Source of the DNA: Caldanaerovirga acetigignens
GTDB taxonomy: Bacteria; Bacillota; Thermosediminibacteria; Thermosediminibacterales; Thermosediminibacteraceae
Length of the DNA stretch: 64,000 nt
Reading direction: 5' to 3'
Assembly (NCBI RefSeq): GCF_900142995.1
Contig: NZ_FRCR01000003.1
Location: forward strand, 62,001-126,000
In this document: one piece after another, positions 9,512 through 18,028 of the stretch
Position numbering within the stretch: the first letter of the stretch is position 1
Layout: every line of letters begins with the position of its first letter
Notes under the pieces: generated by a model
Seen by the model: only the letters and a program-made list of their open reading frames with translations
Database searches by the model: none
What the model was told of the DNA's origin: nothing
Program-made: the position numbers and the translations under genes

Positions 9512-9545
9512 AAAAATCCCTGCTGTCTATTCAGCAGGGATTTTT
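9512..9545. terminator. Rex terminator (symmetric hairpin)
   Basis: A perfect 14-bp stem AAAAATCCCTGCTG / CAGCAGGGATTTTT has a 6-base loop. It is U-rich on both strands, so it could stop transcription in either direction. The rex stop codon (9527-9529) lies in the loop, so the last rex codons form one arm. Confidence 0.85.
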
Positions 9546-10228
9546 GCAAGGCCAGACTTTTTTTCATTTTTCCTGGCAAGGCGGTCCATCAACTTGCTTT
9601 CATTCATTCTGTAACTTAACGTCAAAAGACTATCAAGTAAATGCACATTCTCAACTATTATGTTGGGCCCCGCATCGACTTCGACAGGGGCGAAGTTCCA
9701 TATTCCTTTTACCAAAGTTTTACTCAGGATGTCCGCTACCTCCTGAGCTCTCTCACGAGGTACTGCAATTACCGCTATGTCGACTTCGTTTTCGTTCACG
9801 TAATATATGAGCTCATTCATGTCGTATACGGGAACGTCACGCACCTTTGAACCAACAAGATGCGGATCGACGTCGAACATGGCCAATATTTTAAATCCGT
9901 GCCTTTCGAAATCGCGGTAACCGGCCAGCGCCTGTCCCAATTTCCCCGCCCCAACTATTACCATCTTGTGTTCAGTATTAAGCCCGAGAATCTTTGCTAT
10001 CTCATTGTAAAGCTGTTCCACATTGTAACCATATCCTTGTTGTCCAAATTCCCCAAAATTATTTAAATCCTGCCTCACCTGTGAAGCGGTAAAACCCAAA
10101 ATCCGACCAAGTTCCTGCGAAGAAATCCTTTCAACGTTTTTTTGCAAAAGCTCTCCCAGACATTTGTGATATTTTGGCAACCTTCTTATTACAGCTAGGG
10201 AGACCCTTTTGACTTCGTCGGAACCCAT
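9527..10228 (-). CDS. rex: Redox-sensing repressor Rex
   Basis: Rex senses the NADH/NAD+ ratio and represses fermentation genes. The 233-residue protein has an N-terminal winged-helix domain (about 1-80, with SSQELGRILGFTASQVRQDL) and a Rossmann domain with VIVGAGKLGQAL, FDVDP and the FAPVEV segment. A C-terminal swapped helix (NVHLLDSLLTLSYRM) follows. The ATG has GGGAGG six bases upstream. It is followed by a strong terminator and stands alone. Confidence 0.95.
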   Translation of the reverse strand: MGSDEVKRVSLAVIRRLPKYHKCLGELLQKNVERISSQELGRILGFTASQVRQDLNNFGEFGQQGYGYNVEQLYNEIAKILGLNTEHKMVIVGAGKLGQALAGYRDFERHGFKILAMFDVDPHLVGSKVRDVPVYDMNELIYYVNENEVDIAVIAVPRERAQEVADILSKTLVKGIWNFAPVEVDAGPNIIVENVHLLDSLLTLSYRMNESKLMDRLARKNEKKSGLAKIPAE

Positions 10229-10310
10229 AATATCCTCCCAATTATCTTTAGTGACAATCCTCCGGTTCGCTTAGATTTTAGCACAACCGGAAAAAAATAT
10301 CAAGCCGCCA

Positions 10311-11978
10311 TTAATTCCCAGGTTGCACTTCTTGCTTTTGCTTCTCAGCAAAGGAGGAGCATCCCCAGATCCTGTGGAGTACAAAAACTGCTATAAAAAA
10401 CACCGCAATTGTCAAAAGCCAAACCGTTATGGCATTATCAAAAAATCCGGTAACTAAAAATCCTACGGCTGACGCGACTGCCGCTGTTAAAGCATAAGGC
10501 AGTTGAGTATTTACATGCTCTATATGCGGACATGCGCCCCCAGTAGAAGACATAATGGTAGTATCCGAAATTGGAGAACAATGGTCTCCGAATACACCTC
10601 CGGAAAGTACTGCCGCAATGCTCGGCAGCAGGTCCAGTTTCATGGTAACCGCAAGCGGCACAGCTATAGGAATCATTATAGCCCAAGTTCCCCATGAAGT
10701 ACCTGTTGAAAAAGCTATAAATGCCGTCAATATGAAGAGCGTAAACGGTACCGCCCAGGCGGGGAATGTATCCGACATGATACTAGAAACATACAATCCC
10801 GTACCCAATTCTTTGCAGATGCTCCCTATTGTCCAGGCCAGGGATAACACAAAAAGCGCCACCATCATCGATTTTGCCCCTTGTATAACGGCTTCCATCG
10901 AATCCTTAATTCTCACTATTCCTCTCAGCGAATAAAAACACGCTGTCAAAATAAGGGTGATTGTGGCTCCCCAGACCAGAGCGGTCGCCGAATCGGAATT
11001 CATTACCGCTTCAAAAAATCCGGTTTTGCCTTCGAAAAATCCACCGCTGTAAGCCATACAAACCAGCATTATTATTATTAACCCTAAAAGCGGAGCAACC
11101 ATGTCTATGGCAGAACCTTTTTCCGATTTCTCCATGTTCTCGAACTCATCTCCCGGTGGAGTCTTCATAATACTTTCATCCCAGAGACCCTTACCGGATA
11201 GCGCCCTATATTCTGAATGCGCCATCGGCCCGTATTCTAGGTTTGTAAATGAGGTAATGAGAACCATTAGGACTATGAGCCAGGGATAAAAATCGTAGGG
11301 GAGCATCTGAACGTAAACGGTATACGGATTTAAGTTTAAATTAAATTGCTCGAAAAGCGGTATCATCAAAGACGCTACATAGGCCACCCACGTAGAAATG
11401 GGCACTAAAGTGCAAACCGGCGCCGCCGTCGAATCGATTATAAAAGAAAGTTTTGCCCTGGAAACCCGAAACCTGTCGGTTACCGGCCTCAAGGCGGTGC
11501 CTACGGTCATACAGTTAAAATAATCATCCATAAATATTAAGACTCCCAAAAGCCAGGTAATGAAAAGCGACAGACTCCTCGACTTTATATTTTTTTCCGC
11601 CCAACGTCCAAAAGCCTGCGGACCATTGGCCCTCGAAATCATACCTATAATAGAGCCAAGTAGAGCAGTAAACATCAATACCCTGAAATTCCACGAGGGA
11701 TCACCTGCTGTGGTTATCAAAGTCTCCATAGCCTTCTCGAAAGCTTTAATCAAATTGCCTCCGGTCAGAATCATGGCACCTACCATGATTCCAACAACCA
11801 GGGAGCTTAAAACTTCTTTGGTAATAATCGAAAGGCTTATGGCCAAAAGAGGAGGTAAAATAGACCAAAAACCATAATGTTCAGGTTGCTGTTTTTGTTC
11901 CCCATTTCCCATAGCAGGGATCGCAAACAAAAGCACGAGCAAGACCACAAAGAAAAAAAGCAGCATCTTACTCCTCAT
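10311..11978 (-). CDS. NhaC-family Na+/H+ (or substrate/cation) antiporter
   Basis: This roughly 555-residue membrane protein of the NhaC family has 12 or so hydrophobic segments, the MDDYFNCMTVG stretch, the STGTSWGTWAIMIP segment and GGVFGDHCSPISDTTIMSS, which are family signatures. Members exchange Na+ for H+ or carry lactate/malate with cations. The start is uncertain. The ATG at 11978 precedes a signal-like hydrophobic segment, but the best ribosome site (AAGGAGG) is 17 bases before it. ATGs at 12017 and 12035 are alternatives. Confidence 0.85.
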   Translation of the reverse strand: MRSKMLLFFFVVLLVLLFAIPAMGNGEQKQQPEHYGFWSILPPLLAISLSIITKEVLSSLVVGIMVGAMILTGGNLIKAFEKAMETLITTAGDPSWNFRVLMFTALLGSIIGMISRANGPQAFGRWAEKNIKSRSLSLFITWLLGVLIFMDDYFNCMTVGTALRPVTDRFRVSRAKLSFIIDSTAAPVCTLVPISTWVAYVASLMIPLFEQFNLNLNPYTVYVQMLPYDFYPWLIVLMVLITSFTNLEYGPMAHSEYRALSGKGLWDESIMKTPPGDEFENMEKSEKGSAIDMVAPLLGLIIIMLVCMAYSGGFFEGKTGFFEAVMNSDSATALVWGATITLILTACFYSLRGIVRIKDSMEAVIQGAKSMMVALFVLSLAWTIGSICKELGTGLYVSSIMSDTFPAWAVPFTLFILTAFIAFSTGTSWGTWAIMIPIAVPLAVTMKLDLLPSIAAVLSGGVFGDHCSPISDTTIMSSTGGACPHIEHVNTQLPYALTAAVASAVGFLVTGFFDNAITVWLLTIAVFFIAVFVLHRIWGCSSFAEKQKQEVQPGN

Positions 11979-12162
11979 CCCATTACCATCATGTACCTCC
12001 TTACAATTATATTTCATGCCCCAATAAACGCTCATTTTTCAGCATTTGCTTATTATTGAGCAGTTTGTTTTATTGTATCAATAAGGCAGAATATTTTCAA
12101 GATGTAAGATAAAATCGCATAAAATAGAAAAAGCCGGATACGGCCCAATGAAATTCGCTCCT

Positions 12163-12285
12163 CCAATATGAAGCTTATACTTACTGGAGTTGGTAACGCT
12201 TCTTTCCTATCCTTCTCGAAATGAGTAACGTTTGCCGTTAATTGTTATTTGTACTGCCCATCGCTTGTTTGTCAGCCCGATGATT
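12163..12285 (-). pseudogene. Possible integrase N-terminal remnant
   Basis: The 300-base stretch 12060-12361 holds no intact gene. On the minus strand one frame reads NKRWAVQITINGKRYSFREG then stops. A one-base shift continues as EKDRKEALP. The combination resembles the arm-binding N-terminal domain of phage tyrosine integrases (RWRAQVTVNGKRYSF...KEA). It lies directly after a CI-like repressor gene and near a tRNA cluster, a common integration site. The match is by eye and short, so this is tentative. I see nothing else recognisable in the stretch. Confidence 0.3.
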
Positions 12286-12361
12286 TATTATTATTCATCG
12301 TCCGTCCGATTCTTACTTCTCTGCATTTTCATTATCGGCTCTTTGAGGATTGTATAAGTTT

Positions 12362-13120
12362 TCAGGATACCTTTAGGATACCTTTAACAACACCCACAAT
12401 TCTAGCGTTTTCATTCTGCCATGTGATGTCTTTGTACTTTGAATTCGCTGGTCTTAACAGGTATGTGTCCTCATTTTTCACGAGGTATTTTACAGTATAG
12501 CCATTGTCACTTGCCGCTATTATCAGGTCGCCTTGGTTAGCTACGTTAGTCTGTTTCACGAGCAGAACATCACCTTCGCTGATTCCCGCCTCAGCAAGGC
12601 TGTTAACCATGCCCTTCACCGCACAGTCTACGTCCATGCTCTGCGGTACCGGTTGCCAACTTACAATGTTTTCCGAGCATAATTCCAGCGGATTACCTGC
12701 TTGAACAGCGTTTTCGTACAGCGGCACGTATTTTACCGGGATAATTTCAGACACGAGATTATTGAAGAATGCACGTTTCGATTCCACTTCCTTCTGAATA
12801 GACTCTATTTCCTTTAATATTGCCTTATTGCCCGGATTCGTCATGAGCTTATCGAATACCGCCTTGAGCTGGTTCGTAGATTCTACGTAGTCCTTGTAAG
12901 AGCTGCGAAGGGTTTCCTCTGGTGGCTTGGTCAGTTCTTCTACCGGTACTCCGAATACCTCGGCAATTTTCTGGAGAGTGTTGGGTTTTGGCGTGAGGCG
13001 ACCTATAGCGTAACTGTCTACGGTGTCCTTGGACAGTCCGAGCTTCTTGGCTAACTGTCGTGATGTTATGTTGTGTAACTTTTTCAGGCGTCTGATGTTG
13101 TATGCGATTGGATTTATCAT
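12362..13120 (-). CDS. CI-like repressor: XRE helix-turn-helix plus S24 self-cleavage domain
   Basis: The 252-residue protein has a Cro/CI helix-turn-helix (about 8-60, SRQLAKKLGLSKDTVDSYAIG), a helical linker and a C-terminal S24 peptidase-like domain. A cleavage site Ala141-Gly142 (VQAGNP), a serine (Ser174) and a lysine (Lys211, YTVKYL) match the LexA/CI autocleavage residues. The serine motif is unusual: GMVNSL in place of GDSM, with two extra residues. Such proteins act as SOS-sensitive phage or mobile-element switches. AAAGGAGGG precedes the ATG. It neighbours a possible integrase remnant and tRNA genes, so it is probably a leftover of an integrated element. Confidence 0.85.
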   Translation of the reverse strand: MINPIAYNIRRLKKLHNITSRQLAKKLGLSKDTVDSYAIGRLTPKPNTLQKIAEVFGVPVEELTKPPEETLRSSYKDYVESTNQLKAVFDKLMTNPGNKAILKEIESIQKEVESKRAFFNNLVSEIIPVKYVPLYENAVQAGNPLELCSENIVSWQPVPQSMDVDCAVKGMVNSLAEAGISEGDVLLVKQTNVANQGDLIIAASDNGYTVKYLVKNEDTYLLRPANSKYKDITWQNENARIVGVVKGILKVS

Positions 13121-13223
13121 TGGTGTTCCCTCCTTTATTCACAATACTAATTATCAAATTAATTATTCTTTATATATTCTTCTTTTCCAATAATGCGTAA
13201 TAATTCTGAATTTATTATATAAT

Positions 13224-13256
13224 AAATTAAGCCGGATATTATATCCAGCTTAATTT
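13224..13256 (-). terminator. Terminator of the Ala-Val-Ala tRNA operon
   Basis: On the minus strand AAATTAAGC-GGATAT pairs with ATATCC-GCTTAATTT (one mismatch) just past the last tRNA, followed by an A/T-rich tract that includes a perfect 20-bp palindrome (13209-13228). Confidence 0.6.
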
Positions 13257-13290
13257 AGTTGAGCTCCTTATCACTATGTGGAGTAGAATT

Positions 13291-13366
13291 TGGTGGACGT
13301 GACGAGACTTGAACTCGTGACCCCCACAATGCCATTGTGGTGCTCTCCCAACTGAGCTACACGCCC
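13291..13366 (-). tRNA. tRNA-Ala (GGC)
   Basis: A 76-base cloverleaf: acceptor GGGCGTG pairs with CACGTCC, with discriminator A and encoded CCA. The anticodon stem CCACA/TGTGG encloses loop ATGGCAT with anticodon GGC. It is the last of three tRNAs on this strand. Confidence 0.96.
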
Positions 13367-13407
13367 ACTCCATAAAAAGCATAACACAATTTTTTATTAA
13401 TGTCAAC

Positions 13408-13483
13408 TGGTGGGCACGGCAGGGATCGAACCTGCGACCTCTTGAATGTGAGTCAAGCGCTCATACCACTGAGCTACGCGCCC
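13408..13483 (-). tRNA. tRNA-Val (CAC)
   Basis: A 76-base cloverleaf with encoded CCA. The acceptor GGGCGCG pairs with CGTGCCC (one G-U). The anticodon stem CTTGA/TCAAG encloses loop CTCACAT with anticodon CAC. Confidence 0.96.
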
Positions 13484-13491
13484 ACGTTTAC

Positions 13492-13567
13492 TGGTGGAGA
13501 CGATGGGACTTGAACCCACGGCCTCTACAATGCGAATGTAGCGCTCTCCCAGCTGAGCTACGTCCCC
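13492..13567 (-). tRNA. tRNA-Ala (CGC)
   Basis: A 76-base cloverleaf with encoded CCA. The acceptor GGGGACG pairs with CGTCTCC (one G-U). The anticodon stem CTACA/TGTAG encloses loop TTCGCAT with anticodon CGC. It is first in the three-tRNA transcript. Confidence 0.96.
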
Positions 13568-13618
13568 ACTTTTCTCAGCTGAGTTTTGTGCGTTGGCTTT
13601 CTGCCGAACGCAAGATTT

Positions 13619-13647
13619 ATTATAACCCAAAGCCCAAAAAAATGCAA
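13619..13647 (-). promoter_or_regulatory. Promoter of the tRNA operon
   Basis: On the minus strand TTGCAT (13647-13642) and TATAAT (13624-13619) are spaced by 17 bases, about 50 bases upstream of the first tRNA. Confidence 0.75.
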
Positions 13648-13662
13648 GCCCTTAAAATGAAT

Positions 13663-14187
13663 TTATTCCAATCTTCCAATCCTTCCAGGGGGCCATATCC
13701 GGTATACTGCTTTGCCCATAATGAGCTTTTTTGGAACGTACATATTTTCCCAAAAGCGGCTGTCTTTAGAATTGTTCCTGTTGTCTCCCATCATGAAATA
13801 GTGACCTTCTGGAACTTTATAGGGGCCAAAATCACCTATCATCGGTTCTTTCAAATACGGCTCCAATAAAAGATTTCCATTGACATAAAGTTTGCCGTCT
13901 TTAATTTCTATCTCATCGCCACCTAGCCCGATTACTCTTTTCACGAAAGTCTGCCTTGTGTCATCCGGATACTTAAATACCACTATGTCGCCTCTTTTTA
14001 CCGGTTCAAATCTATAAATATATTTATTTACAAGAATTCTGTCGCCAACTTGGATAGTCGGTATCATGGAACCAGTAGGTACTATCATGGGCTCAAATAT
14101 ATAAGTCCTTATGGCAAACGCTATTATCAAAGCAAAGGCTATTGACTTTATCCAATCGAGTATTTCTCTTTTTAAATCATGTCTCAT
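13663..14187 (-). CDS. lepB: Signal peptidase I
   Basis: The enzyme removes signal peptides from exported proteins at the membrane. The 174-residue protein has one N-terminal membrane helix (about 13-31), the catalytic serine in PTGSMIPT (Ser40), the general-base lysine in FVKRVIGLGGD (Lys83), and the GDNRNNSKDSR box. Its short length and single helix fit the Gram-positive type. A consensus promoter lies upstream. Confidence 0.95.
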   Translation of the reverse strand: MRHDLKREILDWIKSIAFALIIAFAIRTYIFEPMIVPTGSMIPTIQVGDRILVNKYIYRFEPVKRGDIVVFKYPDDTRQTFVKRVIGLGGDEIEIKDGKLYVNGNLLLEPYLKEPMIGDFGPYKVPEGHYFMMGDNRNNSKDSRFWENMYVPKKLIMGKAVYRIWPPGRIGRLE

Positions 14188-14225
14188 GCAATCACCCGTT
14201 TTAACGTTTTTAACAGCACTTACTT

Positions 14226-14254
14226 ATTATAACACAAAAAAACAAAGCCATCAA
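14226..14254 (-). promoter_or_regulatory. Promoter of lepB
   Basis: TTGATG (14254-14249) and TATAAT (14231-14226), spacing 17, lie on the minus strand. The -35 element overlaps the last codons of cwlD. Confidence 0.75.
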
Positions 14255-14976
14255 AAATATTCTCTCAAGGCTAGCGCTATGGCATTAGCCAATTTGTTTT
14301 GAAAATCGGGATTCCGCAAAAGTCGCCGGTCATCCGCATTTGTCATAAATCCCATCTCGATTATGACTCCCGGAGGCCTGGCATTGCACAGAAGAAAAAG
14401 GGTGGAATTGGCAAGGGGATTCCTCTTCCTCACGCTCTGGCCTGCCGAGTAATAGGCCTCTTCAAGGCGGGCCTGTATTAGCTCGGCAAGACGCCGGCTT
14501 TCCGGACTCGAGGTATGATAAAAAACCATGGGGCCGCGGGTAGCAGGAGAACTTTTTTCCGCATTTACGTGAAGGCTAAGATAAATGTCTGGATTTACTT
14601 CATTTATGATCTCAGCCCGCGCAATTAAATCCCTTCTGTGCCTGGATTTGCTTTTATTGTTCATGTAGTCCAAAGATTCGTCCTTAGCTCGAGTCAACAC
14701 TACTTTCGCGCCGTTTTTTTCTAATACGCTTTTTAGTTTTAATGCTACCGAAAGGTTTATGTGCTTTTCTAAAATACCGTCGCTGTGGTATGCACCGCCA
14801 TCTATTCCACCATGTCCGGGATCGATGACGACAGTCCTTCCCGATAGGGGCGTAAAAAACCAAAAAATAGGGAGAGTCTTGCTCGATCTTAAAATCAAAA
14901 AATTACCGGCCGCAAGCAGGAGAAAAAGAAGGATTAACACCTTAAAATCGGGAAATTTGCCCCGATTATTCCCCAT
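14251..14976 (-). CDS. cwlD: Germination-specific N-acetylmuramoyl-L-alanine amidase CwlD
   Basis: CwlD removes stem peptides during muramic-delta-lactam synthesis in the spore cortex. The 241-residue protein has an N-terminal membrane helix (about 12-28) and an Amidase_3 domain with zinc ligands in DPGHGGIDGG, Glu in LEKHIN and His in LSLHVNA. The catalytic Glu is in GVIIEMGFMTN. The inserted DYMNNKSKSRHRRDL segment and the length fit CwlD better than vegetative amidases. It supports a spore-forming lineage. Confidence 0.88.
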   Translation of the reverse strand: MGNNRGKFPDFKVLILLFLLLAAGNFLILRSSKTLPIFWFFTPLSGRTVVIDPGHGGIDGGAYHSDGILEKHINLSVALKLKSVLEKNGAKVVLTRAKDESLDYMNNKSKSRHRRDLIARAEIINEVNPDIYLSLHVNAEKSSPATRGPMVFYHTSSPESRRLAELIQARLEEAYYSAGQSVRKRNPLANSTLFLLCNARPPGVIIEMGFMTNADDRRLLRNPDFQNKLANAIALALREYF

Positions 14977-15036
14977 ATATGTATCCCCCTTCTTTTGTGT
15001 TCTTTAAAATAAAAATATTTTTTTAAAGGGGGATAT

Positions 15037-15102
15037 ATGAGCATTATTAATAAAACGACGCACTCTCAGGCGCTTCCGCCAATGCAGCACAAGTGGTTAT
15101 AG
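15037..15102 (+). CDS. Possible 21-residue peptide
   Basis: An ATG preceded by AAAGGGGG opens a 21-codon frame (MSIINKTTHSQALPPM and so on) that ends just before a hairpin with a T run on this strand. I do not recognise the peptide and see no convincing promoter. It may be chance. Confidence 0.2.
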   Translation: MSIINKTTHSQALPPMQHKWL

Positions 15103-15115
15103 CTAAAAATTAAAA

Positions 15116-15148
15116 ACACCGCTCCGGATAACTCAAGAGCGGTATTTT
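15116..15148. terminator. Hairpin terminator after the DHA2 transporter gene
   Basis: ACCGCTC / GAGCGGT with a 12-base loop, flanked by A and T runs, sits just after the stop of the minus-strand MFS gene. The T run on the plus side would also serve the possible peptide gene. Confidence 0.75.
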
Positions 15149-15150
15149 TC

Positions 15151-16572
15151 TCAGTGAACTTCCATTTTTCTTTTTAATGTTTCATTTTTCTTCCCTCTTG
15201 CTAATAAAGCCAGCATACAGAGAATATCTATGAATGCCGCTAAAAAGTAAGCATCTCTCAGTGCCCTTATAAACGCTTCATCTGCAAGCCTACCGTCTGT
15301 ATAAGGAAGCATTGTTAAATAATAACTGTTGCGAAAAGTAAAAAAGCCACTGCCAACTGCAACTCCTACTACCATTCCTACATTGCGCATGGTAGCCAAG
15401 ACTCCAGAGGCCACACCCTGCATATTCCTGGGAGCGCTGCCCATTACAGAACTGTTGTTGGGGGTCTGAAAAAGACCGTTGCCCAAACCAAAAAGCATAA
15501 GCCTCCATACAACATCAAAAATGCTGGAATCATATCCTAGTTTACCCATCAAAAACAGGGCTATGGAGCATATAATGGCACCCGCACTGCTTAGCAAAAG
15601 TGAATCTAGTCTATCTGAGAGCATTCCGCTCAGCGGAGCGACGAAGAGCACCGTAAGAGGAAAAGCAGTCATGATCGCACCCACCTGACCGGGCAAAAAA
15701 CCCGCCTTCTCAAGATAAAAGGGCGTAAGAAACACCATTATATACTGGGCAGTAAAATTTAAAAGACAGCTTAAATTCCCTAAAGCAAAAGTCCGGTTGG
15801 AAAATAGCTTTAGTTCTAACATCGGCTCGCTTGTCCTTTTCTCATTTATTATAAAAAGTATAAAAGCAATTATAGAAACGGCAATGAGCATACGTGCAGT
15901 CAAAGAATGCCATCCGAGCTCCTGACCTTTGCTTATGTAAAATAGAATCGTCATTAAAAATATAAAGCCCAACGACGCTCCCAAGACATCGAATGTCGCT
16001 TTTTTTAGCACCTGCCCTTCAGGCAGCACCTTTTTCGCCCAAAAGTATCCTGCAATGCCTATCGGGATATTTATGAAAAAAATAGCCCTCCACCCGAAGG
16101 CGTAAAGTAGAAAGCCGCCGACCGAAGGACCTATGGATAAACCGGTAGCAACTGCAACCGCGTTAAACCCCAAGGCTCTCCCCATTTCATTCCTTGGAAA
16201 AGTTGTGGTTATTATGGCGGGGGCCACAGCCATCATCATCCCAGCGCCGGCTGCCTGAAGGGCTCTTGATGCTATTAAAATACCTATCAAGGGCGAAATG
16301 CCGCAAAAAATTGATGCAATGGTAAAAAGCAGCATCCCCCTCAAAAAAAGTTTTTTGTAGCCTATCACGTCGCCTAATTTACCGTAAGTTAAGAGTAGCC
16401 CGCTGAGTACCAGAAGGTAAGCCATCGAAACCCAGCTTACAGTCGTCATCCCCGCTTTGAAAAATTCAGATAAGGTAGGCATAGCGACGTTAACAGCACT
16501 ACCGTCCAACGGACCCATAAGGCTTCCTATCAGAACAGCAAGTAGAATTTTATATTTGTCCCGGAATTCCAT
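15151..16572 (-). CDS. MFS multidrug transporter, DHA2 (EmrB/QacA) type
   Basis: The 473-residue membrane protein has about 14 hydrophobic helices, the LDGSAVNVAMPTL motif in helix 1 (the family's LDxTxVNVALP signature with charged Asp), the GKLGDVIGYKK loop 2-3 motif and the GPSVGGFLLY motif C typical of antiporters. It is probably a proton-driven drug exporter; the substrate is unknown. AGAGGTG precedes the ATG. The divergent neighbour is a small Cys-rich protein, and tandem direct repeats lie between them. Confidence 0.88.
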   Translation of the reverse strand: MEFRDKYKILLAVLIGSLMGPLDGSAVNVAMPTLSEFFKAGMTTVSWVSMAYLLVLSGLLLTYGKLGDVIGYKKLFLRGMLLFTIASIFCGISPLIGILIASRALQAAGAGMMMAVAPAIITTTFPRNEMGRALGFNAVAVATGLSIGPSVGGFLLYAFGWRAIFFINIPIGIAGYFWAKKVLPEGQVLKKATFDVLGASLGFIFLMTILFYISKGQELGWHSLTARMLIAVSIIAFILFIINEKRTSEPMLELKLFSNRTFALGNLSCLLNFTAQYIMVFLTPFYLEKAGFLPGQVGAIMTAFPLTVLFVAPLSGMLSDRLDSLLLSSAGAIICSIALFLMGKLGYDSSIFDVVWRLMLFGLGNGLFQTPNNSSVMGSAPRNMQGVASGVLATMRNVGMVVGVAVGSGFFTFRNSYYLTMLPYTDGRLADEAFIRALRDAYFLAAFIDILCMLALLARGKKNETLKRKMEVH

Positions 16573-16651
16573 TCATTTCACCTCTTTTATGTGAAAAAAT
16601 GAACTATTGTTATTTATTGCAATTTATGAAATTATGTAATAATATTATACT

Positions 16652-16676
16652 AGATAGACAATACCAGATAGACAAT
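16652..16676. repeat. Tandem direct repeat, possible operator
   Basis: AGATAGACAAT occurs twice (16652-16662 and 16666-16676), 14 bases apart, just downstream of a TATACT -10-like element and directly before the ribosome site of the small Cys-rich gene. A regulator binding site is plausible but unproved. Confidence 0.4.
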
Positions 16677-16693
16677 GTAAGGAGGTGCTTTTA

Positions 16694-16885
16694 ATGTTAC
16701 AAAAACGAGAAACATTACCTGAAAACGCTAACTATACAGAGATATCCGCTTGTTCGTTTTTAAAATGCGAGGAAACCTGTTACGGCACGATATGTTACTG
16801 TGATTTTAGCGCTTGGGGTAAAAAGCCTCCATGCAAAGATGAAGTAAAGAAAGTGTGCGAATCGGAACATTATCTCATGGTGTGA
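16694..16885 (+). CDS. Small cysteine-rich protein
   Basis: The 63-residue protein has seven cysteines (SACSFLKCEETCYGT, CYCDFS, PPCKDE, KVCES), a pattern suggesting metal or cluster binding, and no signal peptide. I do not recognise a named family. An ATG at 16694 has GGAGGTG suitably upstream. It is transcribed divergently from the MFS pump and converges with capA, with two bases between the stops. Confidence 0.75.
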   Translation: MLQKRETLPENANYTEISACSFLKCEETCYGTICYCDFSAWGKKPPCKDEVKKVCESEHYLMV

Positions 16886-16887
16886 CC

Positions 16888-17985
16888 CTAAGGTTTTTTA
16901 CCTAATTCTACGACGTACTTCATCCTCCCCTTTTCTTTGTACTTGGAAACCCACGTAGGTATTTCTTCAAGGTCAACTATAGAAATCGAATCGCCATTAT
17001 TGCCTTTTTCGAGAGTAACCTTAAGTATGACCCCTTCGTCTGTGTGAGGGAAGTTTTGGGCTGAAATAAAATTGCCGAGAGAAAAGGCTATATATTTTTT
17101 AGTTAATTTTCCTGAGGGGTTTTCTATTTCTATCCACTCACCAGGCTGTACTACGTGAGGATGACTTGCTACAATAAGATCAGCCCCGGCTAAAATTAAT
17201 TTCTGGGCCAAAATTCTCTGGTTTTTCGTCGGTTCCTTAGAGTATTCTTGACCAAAATGCAAGTACAACACAATTGCATCAGCACTTTCCCTAGCCGCCT
17301 TTATATCTTTTAATATGACGTCTTCATCTATAAGGTTGACCAGAAAAGCTTTTTCCTTTGGAAGCGGTATCCCGTTGGTGCCGTAAGTATATGCCAAAAA
17401 AGCCAACCTTATGCCATTAACTTCCTTGATAGTCAAATTATTCCGGTCTTCTTTTGTTTCGTTCGTACCTACCGGGACAAGTCCTCTATCTTTCAGCACT
17501 TTGATGGTTCTTATAACACCCTTCTCTCCTCTATCCATTGAATGGTTGTTGGACGTGAATATAATGTCAAAACCTGCGTATTTCAGGGCATCTGCTATTT
17601 CATCCGGGCTATTGAACCGGGGATAGCCTGTAAAAACTTCTTCCGGTCCAGCCATAGTTGTTTCCAAGTTAGCCATGGCTATGTCTGCCCCGTCTATTAC
17701 GTCCCTTACTTTCTCAAAAAATCCGGAATAGTCAAATACCTTTTTTTCTTCGTCATATCCCGACCAAATCTGACCTATGTGCATCATCACATCGCCGACG
17801 GCAACCAGCGTGACTCTTTTACTTTCCTCTACCGCCGTGTTGTCAGGCTCTTTCAAACTTGGACTTTCGACTTCCACCATCTTTGTCACATAAGGAATAT
17901 TCAGCCCAAAATACACCCTACAGACCCCCGCAACCAACAAAACCGCGGGCATCGCCAACAATATAGCTTTTATATTTTTTTTCAT
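16888..17985 (-). CDS. CapA-family metallophosphatase (PGA_cap)
   Basis: The 365-residue protein has an N-terminal membrane anchor (about 7-28) and a PGA_cap domain of the calcineurin-like fold: VAVGDVMMH, MANLETTM, SNNHSMDRGEKG, YLHFGQEY and VASHPHVVQ carry the metal ligands. Relatives take part in poly-gamma-glutamate capsule synthesis, but many act elsewhere and no other capsule genes are seen here. It precedes the stop of no other gene and may be co-transcribed with the upstream manC-like gene (44 bases apart). Confidence 0.85.
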   Translation of the reverse strand: MKKNIKAILLAMPAVLLVAGVCRVYFGLNIPYVTKMVEVESPSLKEPDNTAVEESKRVTLVAVGDVMMHIGQIWSGYDEEKKVFDYSGFFEKVRDVIDGADIAMANLETTMAGPEEVFTGYPRFNSPDEIADALKYAGFDIIFTSNNHSMDRGEKGVIRTIKVLKDRGLVPVGTNETKEDRNNLTIKEVNGIRLAFLAYTYGTNGIPLPKEKAFLVNLIDEDVILKDIKAARESADAIVLYLHFGQEYSKEPTKNQRILAQKLILAGADLIVASHPHVVQPGEWIEIENPSGKLTKKYIAFSLGNFISAQNFPHTDEGVILKVTLEKGNNGDSISIVDLEEIPTWVSKYKEKGRMKYVVELGKKP

Positions 17986-18028
17986 CCATTCACTTCCCTA
18001 TACGCTATATAAGGCCTCTTGGGGCCTA

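Noticed and set aside
12362..13120. lexA
   Set aside because: The S24 domain is similar, but the N-terminus is a Cro/CI helix-turn-helix, not the LexA winged helix, and the serine motif is altered.
12060..13290. attL/attR duplication of the tRNA-Ala 3' end
   Set aside because: I found no second copy of the tRNA 3' segment in the adjacent stretch.
13403..13630. Open frame of 75 codons on the minus strand
   Set aside because: It lies entirely across tRNA-Val and tRNA-Ala genes; it is a by-product of the tRNA sequences.
16652..16676. CRISPR repeat
   Set aside because: Only two 11-bp copies, 14 bases apart, with no cas genes in the window.
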